40,601 nucleotides of DNA. It comes from an uncultured Chlorobiota bacterium. Its GTDB lineage: Bacteria; Bacteroidota; Bacteroidia; Bacteroidales; JAADGE01. The stretch spans positions 1-40,601 of the forward strand of contig CAMZKV010000002.1 in assembly GCA_947311445.1 (NCBI GenBank). Reading direction: 5' to 3'. Shown in pieces: positions 27,000 through 35,751 of the stretch. The translations under genes and the position numbers were made by a program. Below the pieces are notes generated by a model that was not told where the DNA came from, ran no database searches, and worked only from the letters and a program-made list of their open reading frames with translations. Every line of letters begins with the position of its first letter. Within the stretch, counting starts at the first letter, position 1.

Positions 27000-28118
27000 A
27001 TGCCCAAAACAGCATTTATTACAGGAGTAACAGGACAAGACGGTGCCTATCTTGCTGAATTTTTATTAAAAAAAAAATATATTGTTCATGGTTTAAAAAG
27101 ACGAAGTTCTCTTTTTAATACTGACAGAATTGACCATCTTTATCTTGACCCACATGTTGAAAACAGAAATTTCATTCTTCACTACGGAGATTTGACAGAT
27201 TCTACAAATCTTATCAGGATAATTCAAGAAATTCAGCCTGATGAAATTTATAATTTAGCTGCAATGAGCCATGTAAAAGTTAGTTTTGAAACTCCGGAAT
27301 ACACTGCAAATGCAGATGGAATTGGAACATTACGTATTTTAGAAGCAGTAAGAATTTTAAATTTAACAAAAAAAACAAAAATATACCAAGCATCAACAAG
27401 TGAATTATATGGACTTGTTCAAGAAGTTCCTCAATCTGAAAAAACTCCTTTTTATCCTCGAAGTCCATATGGTGTTGCAAAAATGTATGCTTATTGGATA
27501 ACTGTAAATTATAGAGAGGCATATGGTATGTTTGCTTGCAATGGTATTTTATTTAATCATGAATCACCTGTAAGAGGAGAAACTTTTGTTACAAGAAAAA
27601 TAACAAGAGCAACTGCAAAAATTGCACTTGGATTGCAAAAAATACTTTATGTAGGAAATCTTTCGGCAAAACGAGACTGGGGACATGCAAAAGACTATGT
27701 AAAGGCAATGTATTTAATGATGCAACAAGATGAGCCTGAGGACTTTGTAATTGCAACAGGAAAAACAACTAGTGTTAGAGATATGATAAAAATGGCCTTT
27801 GAAGAAGTTGGTATTGAGCTAGAATTTAAAGGAGAAGGACAGAATGAAACCGGAATAATAAAGTCTTTAAAAGGAGAGTTTTCGGAGAATTTGAAAGTAG
27901 GAGCAAAGGTTGTGAAAGTTGATCCGGCTTATTTCCGCCCAACAGAAGTTGATTTATTAATAGGCGACCCAACTAAAGCTAATACAAAGTTAAATTGGAA
28001 GCCAGAATATACACTTGAAACCCTCATAAAAGAAATGGTACAGAGCGATGTTAAACTTATGAAAAAAGATAGATTTTTGAAAGATTCCGGCTATGAAATT
28101 AAAAATTATTTTGAATAG
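27000..28118 (+). CDS. gmd: GDP-mannose 4,6-dehydratase
   Basis: The product is 372 residues. It is an extended short-chain dehydrogenase converting GDP-mannose to GDP-4-keto-6-deoxymannose, the first step to GDP-L-fucose, GDP-rhamnose or GDP-perosamine for surface glycans. Seen: the NADP-binding motif [20 protein letters not shown] (8-27), the [15 protein letters not shown] segment typical of Gmd, the catalytic region [10 protein letters not shown] and the Tyr-x-x-x-Lys pair in [25 protein letters not shown], and a C-terminal [19 protein letters not shown]. The usual partner fcl (GDP-fucose synthase) is not adjacent. The gene converges on the phosphopantetheinyl transferase gene, with 4 bp between stops. 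Confidence 0.96.
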   Translation: MPKTAFITGVTGQDGAYLAEFLLKKKYIVHGLKRRSSLFNTDRIDHLYLDPHVENRNFILHYGDLTDSTNLIRIIQEIQPDEIYNLAAMSHVKVSFETPEYTANADGIGTLRILEAVRILNLTKKTKIYQASTSELYGLVQEVPQSEKTPFYPRSPYGVAKMYAYWITVNYREAYGMFACNGILFNHESPVRGETFVTRKITRATAKIALGLQKILYVGNLSAKRDWGHAKDYVKAMYLMMQQDEPEDFVIATGKTTSVRDMIKMAFEEVGIELEFKGEGQNETGIIKSLKGEFSENLKVGAKVVKVDPAYFRPTEVDLLIGDPTKANTKLNWKPEYTLETLIKEMVQSDVKLMKKDRFLKDSGYEIKNYFE

Positions 28119-28122
28119 CTTT

Positions 28123-28761
28123 TTAATGCCATACAAGCAAAAGTTCTTTTTCAACAAGTTTTATAAATTCATAAGATAAAAAAAAGTGTTCTGTTTTGTT
28201 ATTTAAATAAACAACTGCTTCTTTTTTTCCTGATTTTTTAATTTCGGAATCAATAATTTTAAAATCTTTTTTAAAATCAAAACCTCCATGTTCTTTAATT
28301 TTATATAGTGTTTCTTTGCAACACCAATTCAGATAAATTTTTCTTATTTTATCTTTTTCATCAAAGTTTGCAATTTCTTCTTCTTCAATAAATTTATGTG
28401 CAGTTTTTAAAATTTTTGGAGAAAGTAGCTCAATATCAATTCCAATATATTTGTTTTTACTTAAAATTATTCCAACAATATTTTTGCTATGGGTAATGGA
28501 AATATTTAAATGATTTTTAATGTAGGGGTTTCCGGTCTTTTCGTATTTTATTTCAAAATATTCTCCCAGCATCTCTTTTAAAGTTATGCGTACAGACAAC
28601 CACTCAGATTTTCTTGTTTTATTTTTAAATTTACTGTAAACTTCCTTCTCTAAGGCAGTTAAATCATTTTTTATTTTTTCATATAGAATTTCAGGAGTAT
28701 CAGAAATTTCAAGTACTGCAATTTTGGAATTTTTATTTGATTTTTTAAACAGAGTAATCAT
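28123..28761 (-). CDS. 4'-phosphopantetheinyl transferase superfamily protein
   Basis: The product is 212 residues and cytoplasmic. It transfers the phosphopantetheine arm from CoA to a carrier-protein serine. The Sfp-type core motifs are present: ISITHS (87-92), the Mg2+-binding GIDIE (107-111) and WCCKETLYK (146-154, W-x-x-KE). The N-terminal half (KTRKSEWLSVRITLKEML) matches the 'RkaEWLagR' segment of the family. The length fits the two-lobed Sfp/AcpT type. The carrier target cannot be told from context. It is divergent from nnr, with 66 bp between start codons. Confidence 0.88.
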   Translation of the reverse strand: MITLFKKSNKNSKIAVLEISDTPEILYEKIKNDLTALEKEVYSKFKNKTRKSEWLSVRITLKEMLGEYFEIKYEKTGNPYIKNHLNISITHSKNIVGIILSKNKYIGIDIELLSPKILKTAHKFIEEEEIANFDEKDKIRKIYLNWCCKETLYKIKEHGGFDFKKDFKIIDSEIKKSGKKEAVVYLNNKTEHFFLSYEFIKLVEKELLLVWH

Positions 28762-28827
28762 TTATATTTTGATTTTTGTTGTCAAAACTTTAAATTTATA
28801 AAATTATTTCAAAAAAGCAATCTTGTT

Positions 28828-30357
28828 ATGAAAATTCTAAATGCATCAAAAACACGAGAAGCTGACAATTACACAATAAAATATGAGCCAATCTCTTCAA
28901 TAGATTTAATGGAGAGGGCTGGAAACTTATGTTTTAGGAAAATAATAAAATTATATCCGAAAATTAAAAAAGCAACTGTTTTTGTTGGGCCCGGCAATAA
29001 TGGAGGAGACGGACTGGTAATTGCAAGGATGCTTTCCGAAAAAAACATAAAAGTTTTAGTTGTAATTCTTAATTTTAATGATAATTTTTCTGATGATTTT
29101 AGAGTAAACTTTGAAAGACTAAAAAAGCAAAATAAATCAAAAATTAAATTCATTAAAAATATTTCAGAACTTCCAAAAATATCAAAAGACAATTTAATAA
29201 TTGATGCAATTTTTGGTTCCGGTTTAAGTCGAATTTTAAAAGGCTTTGTGGCAGAAGTTGTAAATAAAATTAATGAAAGTAAAGCAAATATTATTTCAAT
29301 TGATATCCCATCGGGATTATTTGGCGAAGAGAATACGCAGGAAGAAAAAACTGTTGTTAATGCCAAACACACACTAACTTTTCAATACCCTTCGCTTTCT
29401 TTTATATTTCCTGAAAACGAAAAATATGTAGGAAAATTTTACATTTTAAACATTGGTATTCATGAAGATTTTATTAATAAAACCGACACTCCTTATTATT
29501 ATATTCAAAAAAAAGATATTAAACTAAATAAAAGAGACAGGTTTTCGCACAAAGGGACTTATGGGCATGCAATGATTTTTGCTGGAAGTTATGGAAAAGC
29601 CGGAGCAGCTGTTTTGTGTGTGAAAGCTGCCCAAAGAGCAGGGGCAGGATTAGTAAGTGCAGTTGTACCCGAATGTAATTATGAAATCTTGCAAATGTCT
29701 TCTCCTGAAACTATGCTTTATATAAATAAATCAAAAAAACATATTTCAGAACTGCCTGATTTAAAGAAATTTAACGCAGTTGCAATTGGTCCAGGAATTG
29801 GGTTTAACGATGAAACAAGGCAGCTTTTAAAAGACCTAATATCAACTTATAAAAACCCGATAGTCTTTGATGCTGATGCAATTACAATTTTATCTGAAAA
29901 CAAATCTTGGCTAAAAGATATTCCATCAAACAGCATATTTACACCGCATCCGAAAGAATTTGAAAGGCTTGTTGGCAAAAGCAAAAACAATTTTGAAAGA
30001 CTTCAAAAGCAAATTAATTTTGCAAAAAAATATAGTGTAAATGTTTTACTGAAAGGTGCAAACACTTCTGTTGTAACACCCAAAGGAAAAGTTTTTTTTA
30101 ATTCAACAGGAAATCCGGGGATGGCAACTGCCGGTAGCGGAGATGTTTTGACAGGAATTATTGTTTCATTACTTTCTCAAAACTATAGTCCGAAAAATGC
30201 TGCAATTATTGGTGCTTATATTCATGGAGTTTCGGGAGATATTGCAGAAAAAAAAATAGGACAAAGTGCTTTGATTGCTTCGGATATTATCAACAATTTA
30301 GGTTTTGCTTTTCAGAAAACACCAATATCCTCATTACAAAGATGTTACAATACGTGA
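28828..30357 (+). CDS. nnr: Bifunctional NAD(P)H-hydrate epimerase / ADP-dependent dehydratase
   Basis: The product is 509 residues, the length of the fused YjeF enzyme. It repairs hydrated NADH and NADPH. The N-terminal YjeF_N epimerase domain (about 1-215) has VFVGPGNNGGDGLVIARML (52-70) and DAIFGSGLSR. The C-terminal ribokinase-like dehydratase (about 225-500) has HKGTYGHAMIFAGSYGKAGA, AIGPGIGF, FDADAI, FTPHPKEFERL and TAGSGDVLTGIIVSLL with the catalytic Asp. Both domains look complete. The end is a little ragged (KTPISSLQRCYNT), without evident functional meaning. It converges on the DUF1990-like gene. Confidence 0.93.
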   Translation: MKILNASKTREADNYTIKYEPISSIDLMERAGNLCFRKIIKLYPKIKKATVFVGPGNNGGDGLVIARMLSEKNIKVLVVILNFNDNFSDDFRVNFERLKKQNKSKIKFIKNISELPKISKDNLIIDAIFGSGLSRILKGFVAEVVNKINESKANIISIDIPSGLFGEENTQEEKTVVNAKHTLTFQYPSLSFIFPENEKYVGKFYILNIGIHEDFINKTDTPYYYIQKKDIKLNKRDRFSHKGTYGHAMIFAGSYGKAGAAVLCVKAAQRAGAGLVSAVVPECNYEILQMSSPETMLYINKSKKHISELPDLKKFNAVAIGPGIGFNDETRQLLKDLISTYKNPIVFDADAITILSENKSWLKDIPSNSIFTPHPKEFERLVGKSKNNFERLQKQINFAKKYSVNVLLKGANTSVVTPKGKVFFNSTGNPGMATAGSGDVLTGIIVSLLSQNYSPKNAAIIGAYIHGVSGDIAEKKIGQSALIASDIINNLGFAFQKTPISSLQRCYNT

Positions 30358-30405
30358 AGAAATAAATTTTTATATTTTTTTATTAAAACCAAATAAGTTT
30401 TTAAA

Positions 30406-31113
30406 CTATTTTAAAGAGCTAATTAAATTTTTATGTAACTCTTTTACTACACGGCGATGAAATTTAGGATAAATCCATTTATCTCTAAATTTAGAATTAC
30501 TTTTAAATATTGTGTTGTGTGTAATTTTTGTTTTACCGTTCTGAGTATTAGAAAGTGAAATTGTTTGAGAACCTTCTGAAATACCATTTTTTATATAGCA
30601 AAATTGAATGGATTTATTTTCATCATCTATATCAGTAACTTCATAAGCAACAACCAATTTTTTAATTCCTTTCAGCAGATCTAATCTAATGAAAACTATT
30701 TGTCCAACTTCTAAACCGGAATAATCATCATTAATATATACAAGTTTATTTTTTATTGTAGAATATAAAAACCCAAATTTTACAAGTTTTCCACTATATG
30801 CACTTTTTAAATCAATGTTTTTATACTGATTCCATAAAACATTAATATCTTCATCAACAATATATGAATCGTTTTGAATATTATAATTATCAATATCTTC
30901 TTTTTCATAACAAGTCGGATATAGTTCTAAGAAAGATTTAGTTTTTTTTAGATAATTATTTTTAATAAATTTTATTTTACGTTTTTGAAATATCTTATCT
31001 AAATTAATGGAAGAAATTGAAGATTGACAATAGGAATTTATACTAAAAAACAGTAGGAAATAAAAAAAGATAATTAAATATCTTAGGATATATTTTATTT
31101 TATTTGTTGTCAT
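30406..31113 (-). CDS. Secreted protein with a DUF1990-like (SRPBCC-type) domain
   Basis: The product is 235 residues. The ATG at 31113 is preferred: the TTG at 31134 overlaps the likely -7 box (31132-31139), and MTTNKIKYILRYLIIFFYF starts a good signal peptide ending NSYCQ. A short basic region follows, then about 150 residues (LWNQYKNIDLKSAYSG to HKNLISSL). The order GLEVGQIVFIRL, VAYEVTDIDDENKSIQFCYI, GSQTISLSNTQNGKTKITHN and a C-terminal FHRRVVKELHKNL resembles DUF1990/SRPBCC proteins of unknown function. Membership is judged by pattern only. It is the last of three minus-strand genes after two acyltransferases, but the 85-bp gap with its own -7 box suggests a separate transcript. Confidence 0.65.
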   Translation of the reverse strand: MTTNKIKYILRYLIIFFYFLLFFSINSYCQSSISSINLDKIFQKRKIKFIKNNYLKKTKSFLELYPTCYEKEDIDNYNIQNDSYIVDEDINVLWNQYKNIDLKSAYSGKLVKFGFLYSTIKNKLVYINDDYSGLEVGQIVFIRLDLLKGIKKLVVAYEVTDIDDENKSIQFCYIKNGISEGSQTISLSNTQNGKTKITHNTIFKSNSKFRDKWIYPKFHRRVVKELHKNLISSLK

Positions 31114-31131
31114 TTTGCTGAAAAATGTTTC

Positions 31132-31139
31132 CAAATTTA
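31132..31139 (-). promoter_or_regulatory. Putative -7 box TAAATTTG
   Basis: A minus-strand exact match to TAnnTTTG, 18 bp before the ATG at 31113. It argues against the TTG start at 31134. Confidence 0.35.
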
Positions 31140-31198
31140 TATTTTTTTACTTTATTTAATAATAAATAAACATATTATTCTCCAAAACAAGTATTTTT

Positions 31199-32122
31199 TT
31201 ATTTCTTAAAAAAATTTAAAATTGGATTTAACCTACTGATATACACATTACTATAAATTTTCTTTGCTGAGCCGAATCCTTTGTTGAAATATGCAATTCC
31301 TTTGATGTCTGAGCCAACAAAATCCAATAATACATTCTGTTTTTGATTGAGTTTAATAAAATTATCAATTATTAAATAACCGGCTCCCAATTTTTTCCCT
31401 AAAGGAGTTCTTGTAGAAAATTTAATGGCAATATTATTTTGAATAATAAAAAAAATTGATGCAATATATTCTTGCTTAGGAGTTTTTACAAAATACATTT
31501 TGCAAATATTTTTCTTTTTTGCATATTCTAAAATCTCTTTTAGTTGTTGCAAATGTTCATCTTCAAATTGTTTATAAATATGAAACTTATCATCTTTTAC
31601 TCTTAATTTAAGATACAAATCAATATCAAATTTTTCAGTAACTATTAAATTGTTCTTTAATGCTCGTTTTATGTTTTTTTTATGGTTTTTTGAATAAAAC
31701 TTATAAATTTCGGTATAAGAATTATTCAAACTCAATTCATAATTAGCTTTTTCACTTATTTTAATATTTGTATATTGAGAATGAATTTGATTAAAAAAAG
31801 GAATATCAATAATCTTAAATTTTGAAGGAATATTTGTAAGAAATTGTTCTATAATTTTATCCGAAATATTATCATTACTAATTATACCAATTTTTTGAAG
31901 CAACACAGGTCTTTTAATGTAAGAAATAAAATATTTTTTAAATTTTGGAAGAGGCATTATGTATTTATAATCTTCTGTTACTAATGCTTCCCAGCAGGGA
32001 CTAACAATATCTAGAAACCAAGAGTAGGCATAAACAGTAGTATTTTTTGAGGATTTAACTTTTAAATCCCACAAATTTCTATCAATATCTTTATGTTTGA
32101 TGTGTGTTATACTTAATGCCAT
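31199..32122 (-). CDS. FemAB/GNAT-like acyltransferase
   Basis: The product is 307 residues, with no signal peptide. The pattern of two GNAT-like halves fits FemAB-type transferases: an N-terminal half with TVYAYSWFLDIVSPCWEALV and KYIMPLPKFKKY, and a C-terminal half with SKNHKKNIKRALKNNL, the long helix LYLKLRVKD...FEDEHLQQLKEIL, MYFVKTPKQEYIASIFFIIQ and LDFVGSDIKGIAYFNKGFG ('D-F-x-G-S...F-x-x-G-F-G'). The last motif is common in Bacteroidota 'GNAT family' proteins next to polysaccharide genes. The donor could be an acyl- or aminoacyl group; the target is unknown. It lies 33 bp after the hexapeptide acyltransferase gene on the same strand, probably in one operon. Confidence 0.72.
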   Translation of the reverse strand: MALSITHIKHKDIDRNLWDLKVKSSKNTTVYAYSWFLDIVSPCWEALVTEDYKYIMPLPKFKKYFISYIKRPVLLQKIGIISNDNISDKIIEQFLTNIPSKFKIIDIPFFNQIHSQYTNIKISEKANYELSLNNSYTEIYKFYSKNHKKNIKRALKNNLIVTEKFDIDLYLKLRVKDDKFHIYKQFEDEHLQQLKEILEYAKKKNICKMYFVKTPKQEYIASIFFIIQNNIAIKFSTRTPLGKKLGAGYLIIDNFIKLNQKQNVLLDFVGSDIKGIAYFNKGFGSAKKIYSNVYISRLNPILNFFKK

Positions 32123-32155
32123 ATAAAATACTGATTTTAAATGTATTATTTATAT

Positions 32156-32677
32156 TTACGCAGTATAGTCTTCAATTTTTTTTAAAAGTTTTGCAGGATT
32201 TCCTCCAATAACTTGGTTTTTTTCAGTGAATGATTTTGTAACAACTGCTCCTGCAGCAACAACAGTATGTTCTCCTATTTCAACTTCGGGTAAAATAATA
32301 CAATTTGCAGATAATATTGAATTTTTTCCTATTTTTATGGGTTTTGCTTTTATATATTTATCATAATTATTTAGGGAATGATTTTGGCTTATAATATTAA
32401 CTCCCGGTCCTATCCAAACATTTTCTCCGATGATAATTCCATTTCTTGCATCAAGATAACATTTTAAAGATATGCCTGGATTTTTGTTTGTTTTTTTTAC
32501 TATTTTTTCAGGATCTTTTATTTGTGAACTATAATGAACCGGCCAAGGAACTGTTCTGTTTATACCAATTATTTTTTGCATAAAAAAAATAACAAATAAT
32601 CTTTTTACAGGATAATACACAGACAAATCCATTTGTTTGTAAAAAAGTTTAAAAAATTTTAAAACCAATAGCCTCAT
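32156..32677 (-). CDS. Left-handed beta-helix (hexapeptide) acyltransferase
   Basis: The product is 173 residues and cytoplasmic or membrane-associated. After a basic, hydrophobic N-terminus (LFVIFFMQKIIGINRTVPWP) come hexapeptide repeats typical of left-handed beta-helix O-acetyltransferases: GIIIGENVWIGPGVNIISQN, the active-site His in SQNHSL, IKIGKNSILSANCIILPEVE, IGEHTVVAAGAVVTK and the GGNPAKLLKK end. Such enzymes use acetyl-CoA to acetylate sugars of capsule, O-antigen or exopolysaccharide. It is the first gene after the gcvH terminator and precedes the FemAB/GNAT-like gene. The sugar acceptor is not known. Confidence 0.88.
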   Translation of the reverse strand: MRLLVLKFFKLFYKQMDLSVYYPVKRLFVIFFMQKIIGINRTVPWPVHYSSQIKDPEKIVKKTNKNPGISLKCYLDARNGIIIGENVWIGPGVNIISQNHSLNNYDKYIKAKPIKIGKNSILSANCIILPEVEIGEHTVVAAGAVVTKSFTEKNQVIGGNPAKLLKKIEDYTA

Positions 32678-32728
32678 TTTGTTTTTCCGGTTAATTTAAG
32701 CAAAATTCTCACACAAACATATAAATAA

Positions 32729-32764
32729 TTTGAGGACTTGGCAAGATAATAACCAGTCCTCAAA
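32729..32764 (-). terminator. Hairpin terminator after gcvH
   Basis: TTTGAGGACT (32729-32738) pairs with AGTCCTCAAA (32755-32764), with two further G-C pairs after a one-base bulge and an A/T-rich loop. It begins 24 bp after the gcvH stop and separates gcvH from the acyltransferase genes. In the minus direction it is followed by ATTATTTAT. Confidence 0.65.
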
Positions 32765-32787
32765 ATAATACTTAAAATTGAAAATGC

Positions 32788-33168
32788 TTATTTGTTGATT
32801 AAAGCCGTATATTCTTCATTAGATAATAAATCTTCCTTTTCGGAATCATTGTTTGGAGAAACTCTAATAACCCATCCGTCTCCATACGGGTCTGTGTTGA
32901 TTAGCTCAGGGGTATCTTCTAACTTTTCGTTAAATTCTATAACTTTACCACTTATAGGCATTAGCATATCCGAAACAGTTTTTACTGCCTCAATTGTTCC
33001 GAAAGTTTCATTTTTTTCAAGCTCTTCATCAACTGTTTCAACTTCTACAAAAACAATATCTCCTAATTCTCCTTGTGCAAACTCTGTTATTCCTACAACT
33101 GCAACATCACCTTCAAATCTTATCCATTCGTGGTCTTTTGTGTACTTTAAATTTTCAGGGTAACTCAT
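32788..33168 (-). CDS. gcvH: Glycine cleavage system H protein
   Basis: The product is 126 residues, the usual length. GcvH carries the lipoyl arm that shuttles the aminomethyl group between the P, T and L proteins of the glycine cleavage complex. Seen: YTKDHEWIRFEGDVAVVGIT, the lipoylation site Lys63 in FGTIEAVKTVSDMLMPISGK, and NTDPYGDGWVIRV. It stands alone (no gcvT/P here), bracketed by its own -7 box and a strong hairpin, so it is probably monocistronic, as is common in Bacteroidota. Confidence 0.95.
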   Translation of the reverse strand: MSYPENLKYTKDHEWIRFEGDVAVVGITEFAQGELGDIVFVEVETVDEELEKNETFGTIEAVKTVSDMLMPISGKVIEFNEKLEDTPELINTDPYGDGWVIRVSPNNDSEKEDLLSNEEYTALINK

Positions 33169-33212
33169 AATTTATGTATTTATATTTGTTTATAATTAAT
33201 TTTTTAACTGCT

Positions 33213-33220
33213 CAAAAATA
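33213..33220 (-). promoter_or_regulatory. Putative -7 box TATTTTTG of gcvH
   Basis: A minus-strand exact match to TAnnTTTG, 44 bp before the gcvH ATG. Confidence 0.35.
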
Positions 33221-33276
33221 TGAATATTGAATAATATAAAAAATGATTTATCTTTTATTTTTCAATAAATTATTAT

Positions 33277-35553
33277 CTACAAAACTCTTCTTTTTGCACC
33301 AATTATTAATTGTCCTAATGCAATTCCTCCATCGTTAGAGGGAACTTTTGAAGGGGTATATACTTCAAACATATTTTCTGTTAGTTTATTTTCAATATTT
33401 GAAAGTAGGTATTTATTTTGAAAAGTTCCTCCGGATAAAACAATTTTATTTAAAGCTGTTTCTTGCTTTATTCTTTTTGCAGTTTCAATAACAAGCCCTA
33501 CAATAGTATTATGAAATTTTGCTGAAATAATTGATATATCAATATTGTTTTTTAAGTCTGAAATTATTTCCATAAAACATTCTTTAAAAGAAATAACTTC
33601 TTTAATTGAAAAAGTATATAGCTCTTTAATATCCTCTCTAACAACACTTTCCAATTTCATTGGAGCTTCTGCATGATAGCTTGCTTTGTTTACAAGCCCT
33701 ATGAGAGATGCAACAGCATCAAACAATCTGCCTGCACTTGAGGTTTTATGTGTGTTGAAATTATTTTTAAGAATTTGGAGATACATTTTTAGCTTTTCTT
33801 GACTAATTTCTTTGGTGAAAAAATCTAAATTATTAAATGTGTCTTCACCAAAATAATGATAAATATATGAAACTGCTGACCTCCATGGCTCTTTTGACAC
33901 CATATCTCCTCCGGCAACTTTTATGTACTCAAAATGCGTGAAACGTTTGTAGTTTGCTAAATCATTTATAAAAAACTCTCCTCCCCAAATGTTTCCATCA
34001 TTACCCAACCCTACACCATCGAAGCTAATTCCAATTACTTTTTCATCTATTTCATGTTCTGCCATGCAAGACACGATATGTGCATGATGATGCTGCACCT
34101 TAATCAATTCTGAATCAGGATTTTGTATATGTAAATTTTCAGAAAATTTTGTAGAAAGGTAATCAGGATGTAAATCTGAAACTATTATTTTAGGCTTAAA
34201 TCTAAAAAGTTTTTTATACAGATTGTAACTTTCTTTATAAAACTCAAAAGTTTCTAAGTTTTTTAAATCTCCAATATGTTGGCTTAAAATTGCTTGGTTT
34301 CCTTTTCCAATACAAAAACAGTTTACAAATTCTGAACCCGCAGCAAATATTCCTTCTGTATTAAATTTTGCATGAATGGGAGAAGGAGCATATCCACGAG
34401 AACGTCTAAATAAACGAAGTTTTTTATTCACAACTATTCCTACGCTATCATCGGTTCTGTTATGAATCTTACGATTGTAAGTTATTATTGCATCAACTTT
34501 TCCCGAAAAGGTTTTTCTTGCTTCTTTGTTGCATGTTATTATTGGTTCGTCAGTTATATTTCCGCTAGTAAGAACTATTGCGTCTGTTTTTAATTTTTCA
34601 AATATCATGGAATGAAAGGGCATATATGGAAGCATAATACCTATGTTTTTCAGACCATTTGTTACAGAAGGTGCTAATTTATTTTTTGATTTCAACAAAA
34701 CAATTGGTCTTTGCCACGATGTAAGTTCTTGTTTTTCTTTTTCGGATATTTTAGCATATTTATTCGCAATTTTCACATTCTTAATCATAACTGCAAATGC
34801 CTTACTTTCTCTATTTTTAAGATTTCGAAGTTTATTTACACTATTTTCATTTTGGGCATCACACATTAAATGATAACCGCCTAAACCTTTAATTGCCAAC
34901 ACGCTACCCTTTTCTATAAGATAGGAAATAACATCTGTTATATCTTTGATATTTGTAATATAGTTGCATTTATAATGAAGAGCATAATGTGGTCCGCAAG
35001 TATTGCAGGCAACAGGTTGTGCATGAAAACGACGGTCGTAAACATTTTCATATTCTGTTTTACAATTGTTGCACATTTCAAATTCTGCCATAGTAGTTTT
35101 TTCTCTGTCGTATGGCAAATCTTTAATTATTGTGAAACGGGGACCACAATTTGTACAGTTTGTAAACGGGTAATTTATTCTGTATTTTTGAACTTTTATA
35201 TCGTTCAAACAAGCATTGCAAACAGCAATATCAGGGCTAACTTCTGTAACTGCATTTGATGAACTCTTGCTTTTTTTTATTGTGAAATCTGTAAAGTTTT
35301 TAAACTTAATTTCTGAAATAGTTATTTTATTAATTGATGATGCAAGAGGTGCTTGTATATTAATTTCTTCTATAAAATTATTTGCTTCTGCTTTTGAACA
35401 ACTTACATTTATAAGAACTCCATCGTTTCTATTTTCTACCCAACCTTTTAATTTTAAGTTTTTGGCAAGAACAAAAATAAAGGGTCTAAAGCCAACCCCT
35501 TGTACAAGACCTGTTATTTTTATTTTATATGTTTGTTGCTTTTGTTCTGACAT
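33277..35553 (-). CDS. hypF: [NiFe]-hydrogenase maturation carbamoyltransferase
   Basis: The product is 758 residues, full length. HypF transfers the carbamoyl group of carbamoyl phosphate to HypE, the precursor of the CN- ligands of [NiFe] hydrogenase. Domains in order: acylphosphatase (about 1-95, GLVQGVGFRPFIFVLA); two zinc-finger pairs (about 110-195, CNACLNDI, CTNCGPRFT, CNNCKTEYENVYDRRFHAQP, CNTCGPHY); a YrdC-like domain (about 200-370, LAIKGLGGYHLMCDA, TSGNITDEPI); and a Kae1-like domain (about 380-758, VQHHHAHIVSCMAEH, GISFDGVGLGNDG, GTFQNKYLL). All signatures are intact. No hypABCDE or hydrogenase gene is nearby. A strong terminator stands just upstream, so it is transcribed on its own. 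Confidence 0.95.
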   Translation of the reverse strand: MSEQKQQTYKIKITGLVQGVGFRPFIFVLAKNLKLKGWVENRNDGVLINVSCSKAEANNFIEEINIQAPLASSINKITISEIKFKNFTDFTIKKSKSSSNAVTEVSPDIAVCNACLNDIKVQKYRINYPFTNCTNCGPRFTIIKDLPYDREKTTMAEFEMCNNCKTEYENVYDRRFHAQPVACNTCGPHYALHYKCNYITNIKDITDVISYLIEKGSVLAIKGLGGYHLMCDAQNENSVNKLRNLKNRESKAFAVMIKNVKIANKYAKISEKEKQELTSWQRPIVLLKSKNKLAPSVTNGLKNIGIMLPYMPFHSMIFEKLKTDAIVLTSGNITDEPIITCNKEARKTFSGKVDAIITYNRKIHNRTDDSVGIVVNKKLRLFRRSRGYAPSPIHAKFNTEGIFAAGSEFVNCFCIGKGNQAILSQHIGDLKNLETFEFYKESYNLYKKLFRFKPKIIVSDLHPDYLSTKFSENLHIQNPDSELIKVQHHHAHIVSCMAEHEIDEKVIGISFDGVGLGNDGNIWGGEFFINDLANYKRFTHFEYIKVAGGDMVSKEPWRSAVSYIYHYFGEDTFNNLDFFTKEISQEKLKMYLQILKNNFNTHKTSSAGRLFDAVASLIGLVNKASYHAEAPMKLESVVREDIKELYTFSIKEVISFKECFMEIISDLKNNIDISIISAKFHNTIVGLVIETAKRIKQETALNKIVLSGGTFQNKYLLSNIENKLTENMFEVYTPSKVPSNDGGIALGQLIIGAKRRVL

Positions 35554-35567
35554 TAAAAATTAATAAA

Positions 35568-35611
35568 AAAGCAAACTTATGAAATTATTCGTAACTTCAT
35601 AAGTTTGCTTT
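35568..35611 (-). terminator. Strong intrinsic terminator upstream of hypF
   Basis: AAAGCAAACTTATGAA (35568-35583) and TTCATAAGTTTGCTTT (35596-35611) form a perfect 16-bp stem with a 12-base loop. In the minus direction the stem is followed by TTTTTATTAATTTTT, a classic T-tract. It lies 141 bp after the stop of the repeat protein gene (35752). It also contains TAAGTTTG, a TAnnTTTG match that could serve as the hypF -7 box. Confidence 0.75.
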
Positions 35612-35751
35612 AACTCGTATTACAATACTATGTATGAAAAAGACTCAAAAAAATCAAAAATTACACACCTAAAATGCTTAGTTACAAAGTAATAAAAGCA
35701 GCACAAATTTGATATAATATTTAATGTCTATTAAATTTTAAGATAGAGTAT

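Noticed and set aside
31114-31134. TTG start for the DUF1990-like secreted protein
   Set aside because: It overlaps the likely -7 box; the ATG at 31113 gives a normal signal peptide.
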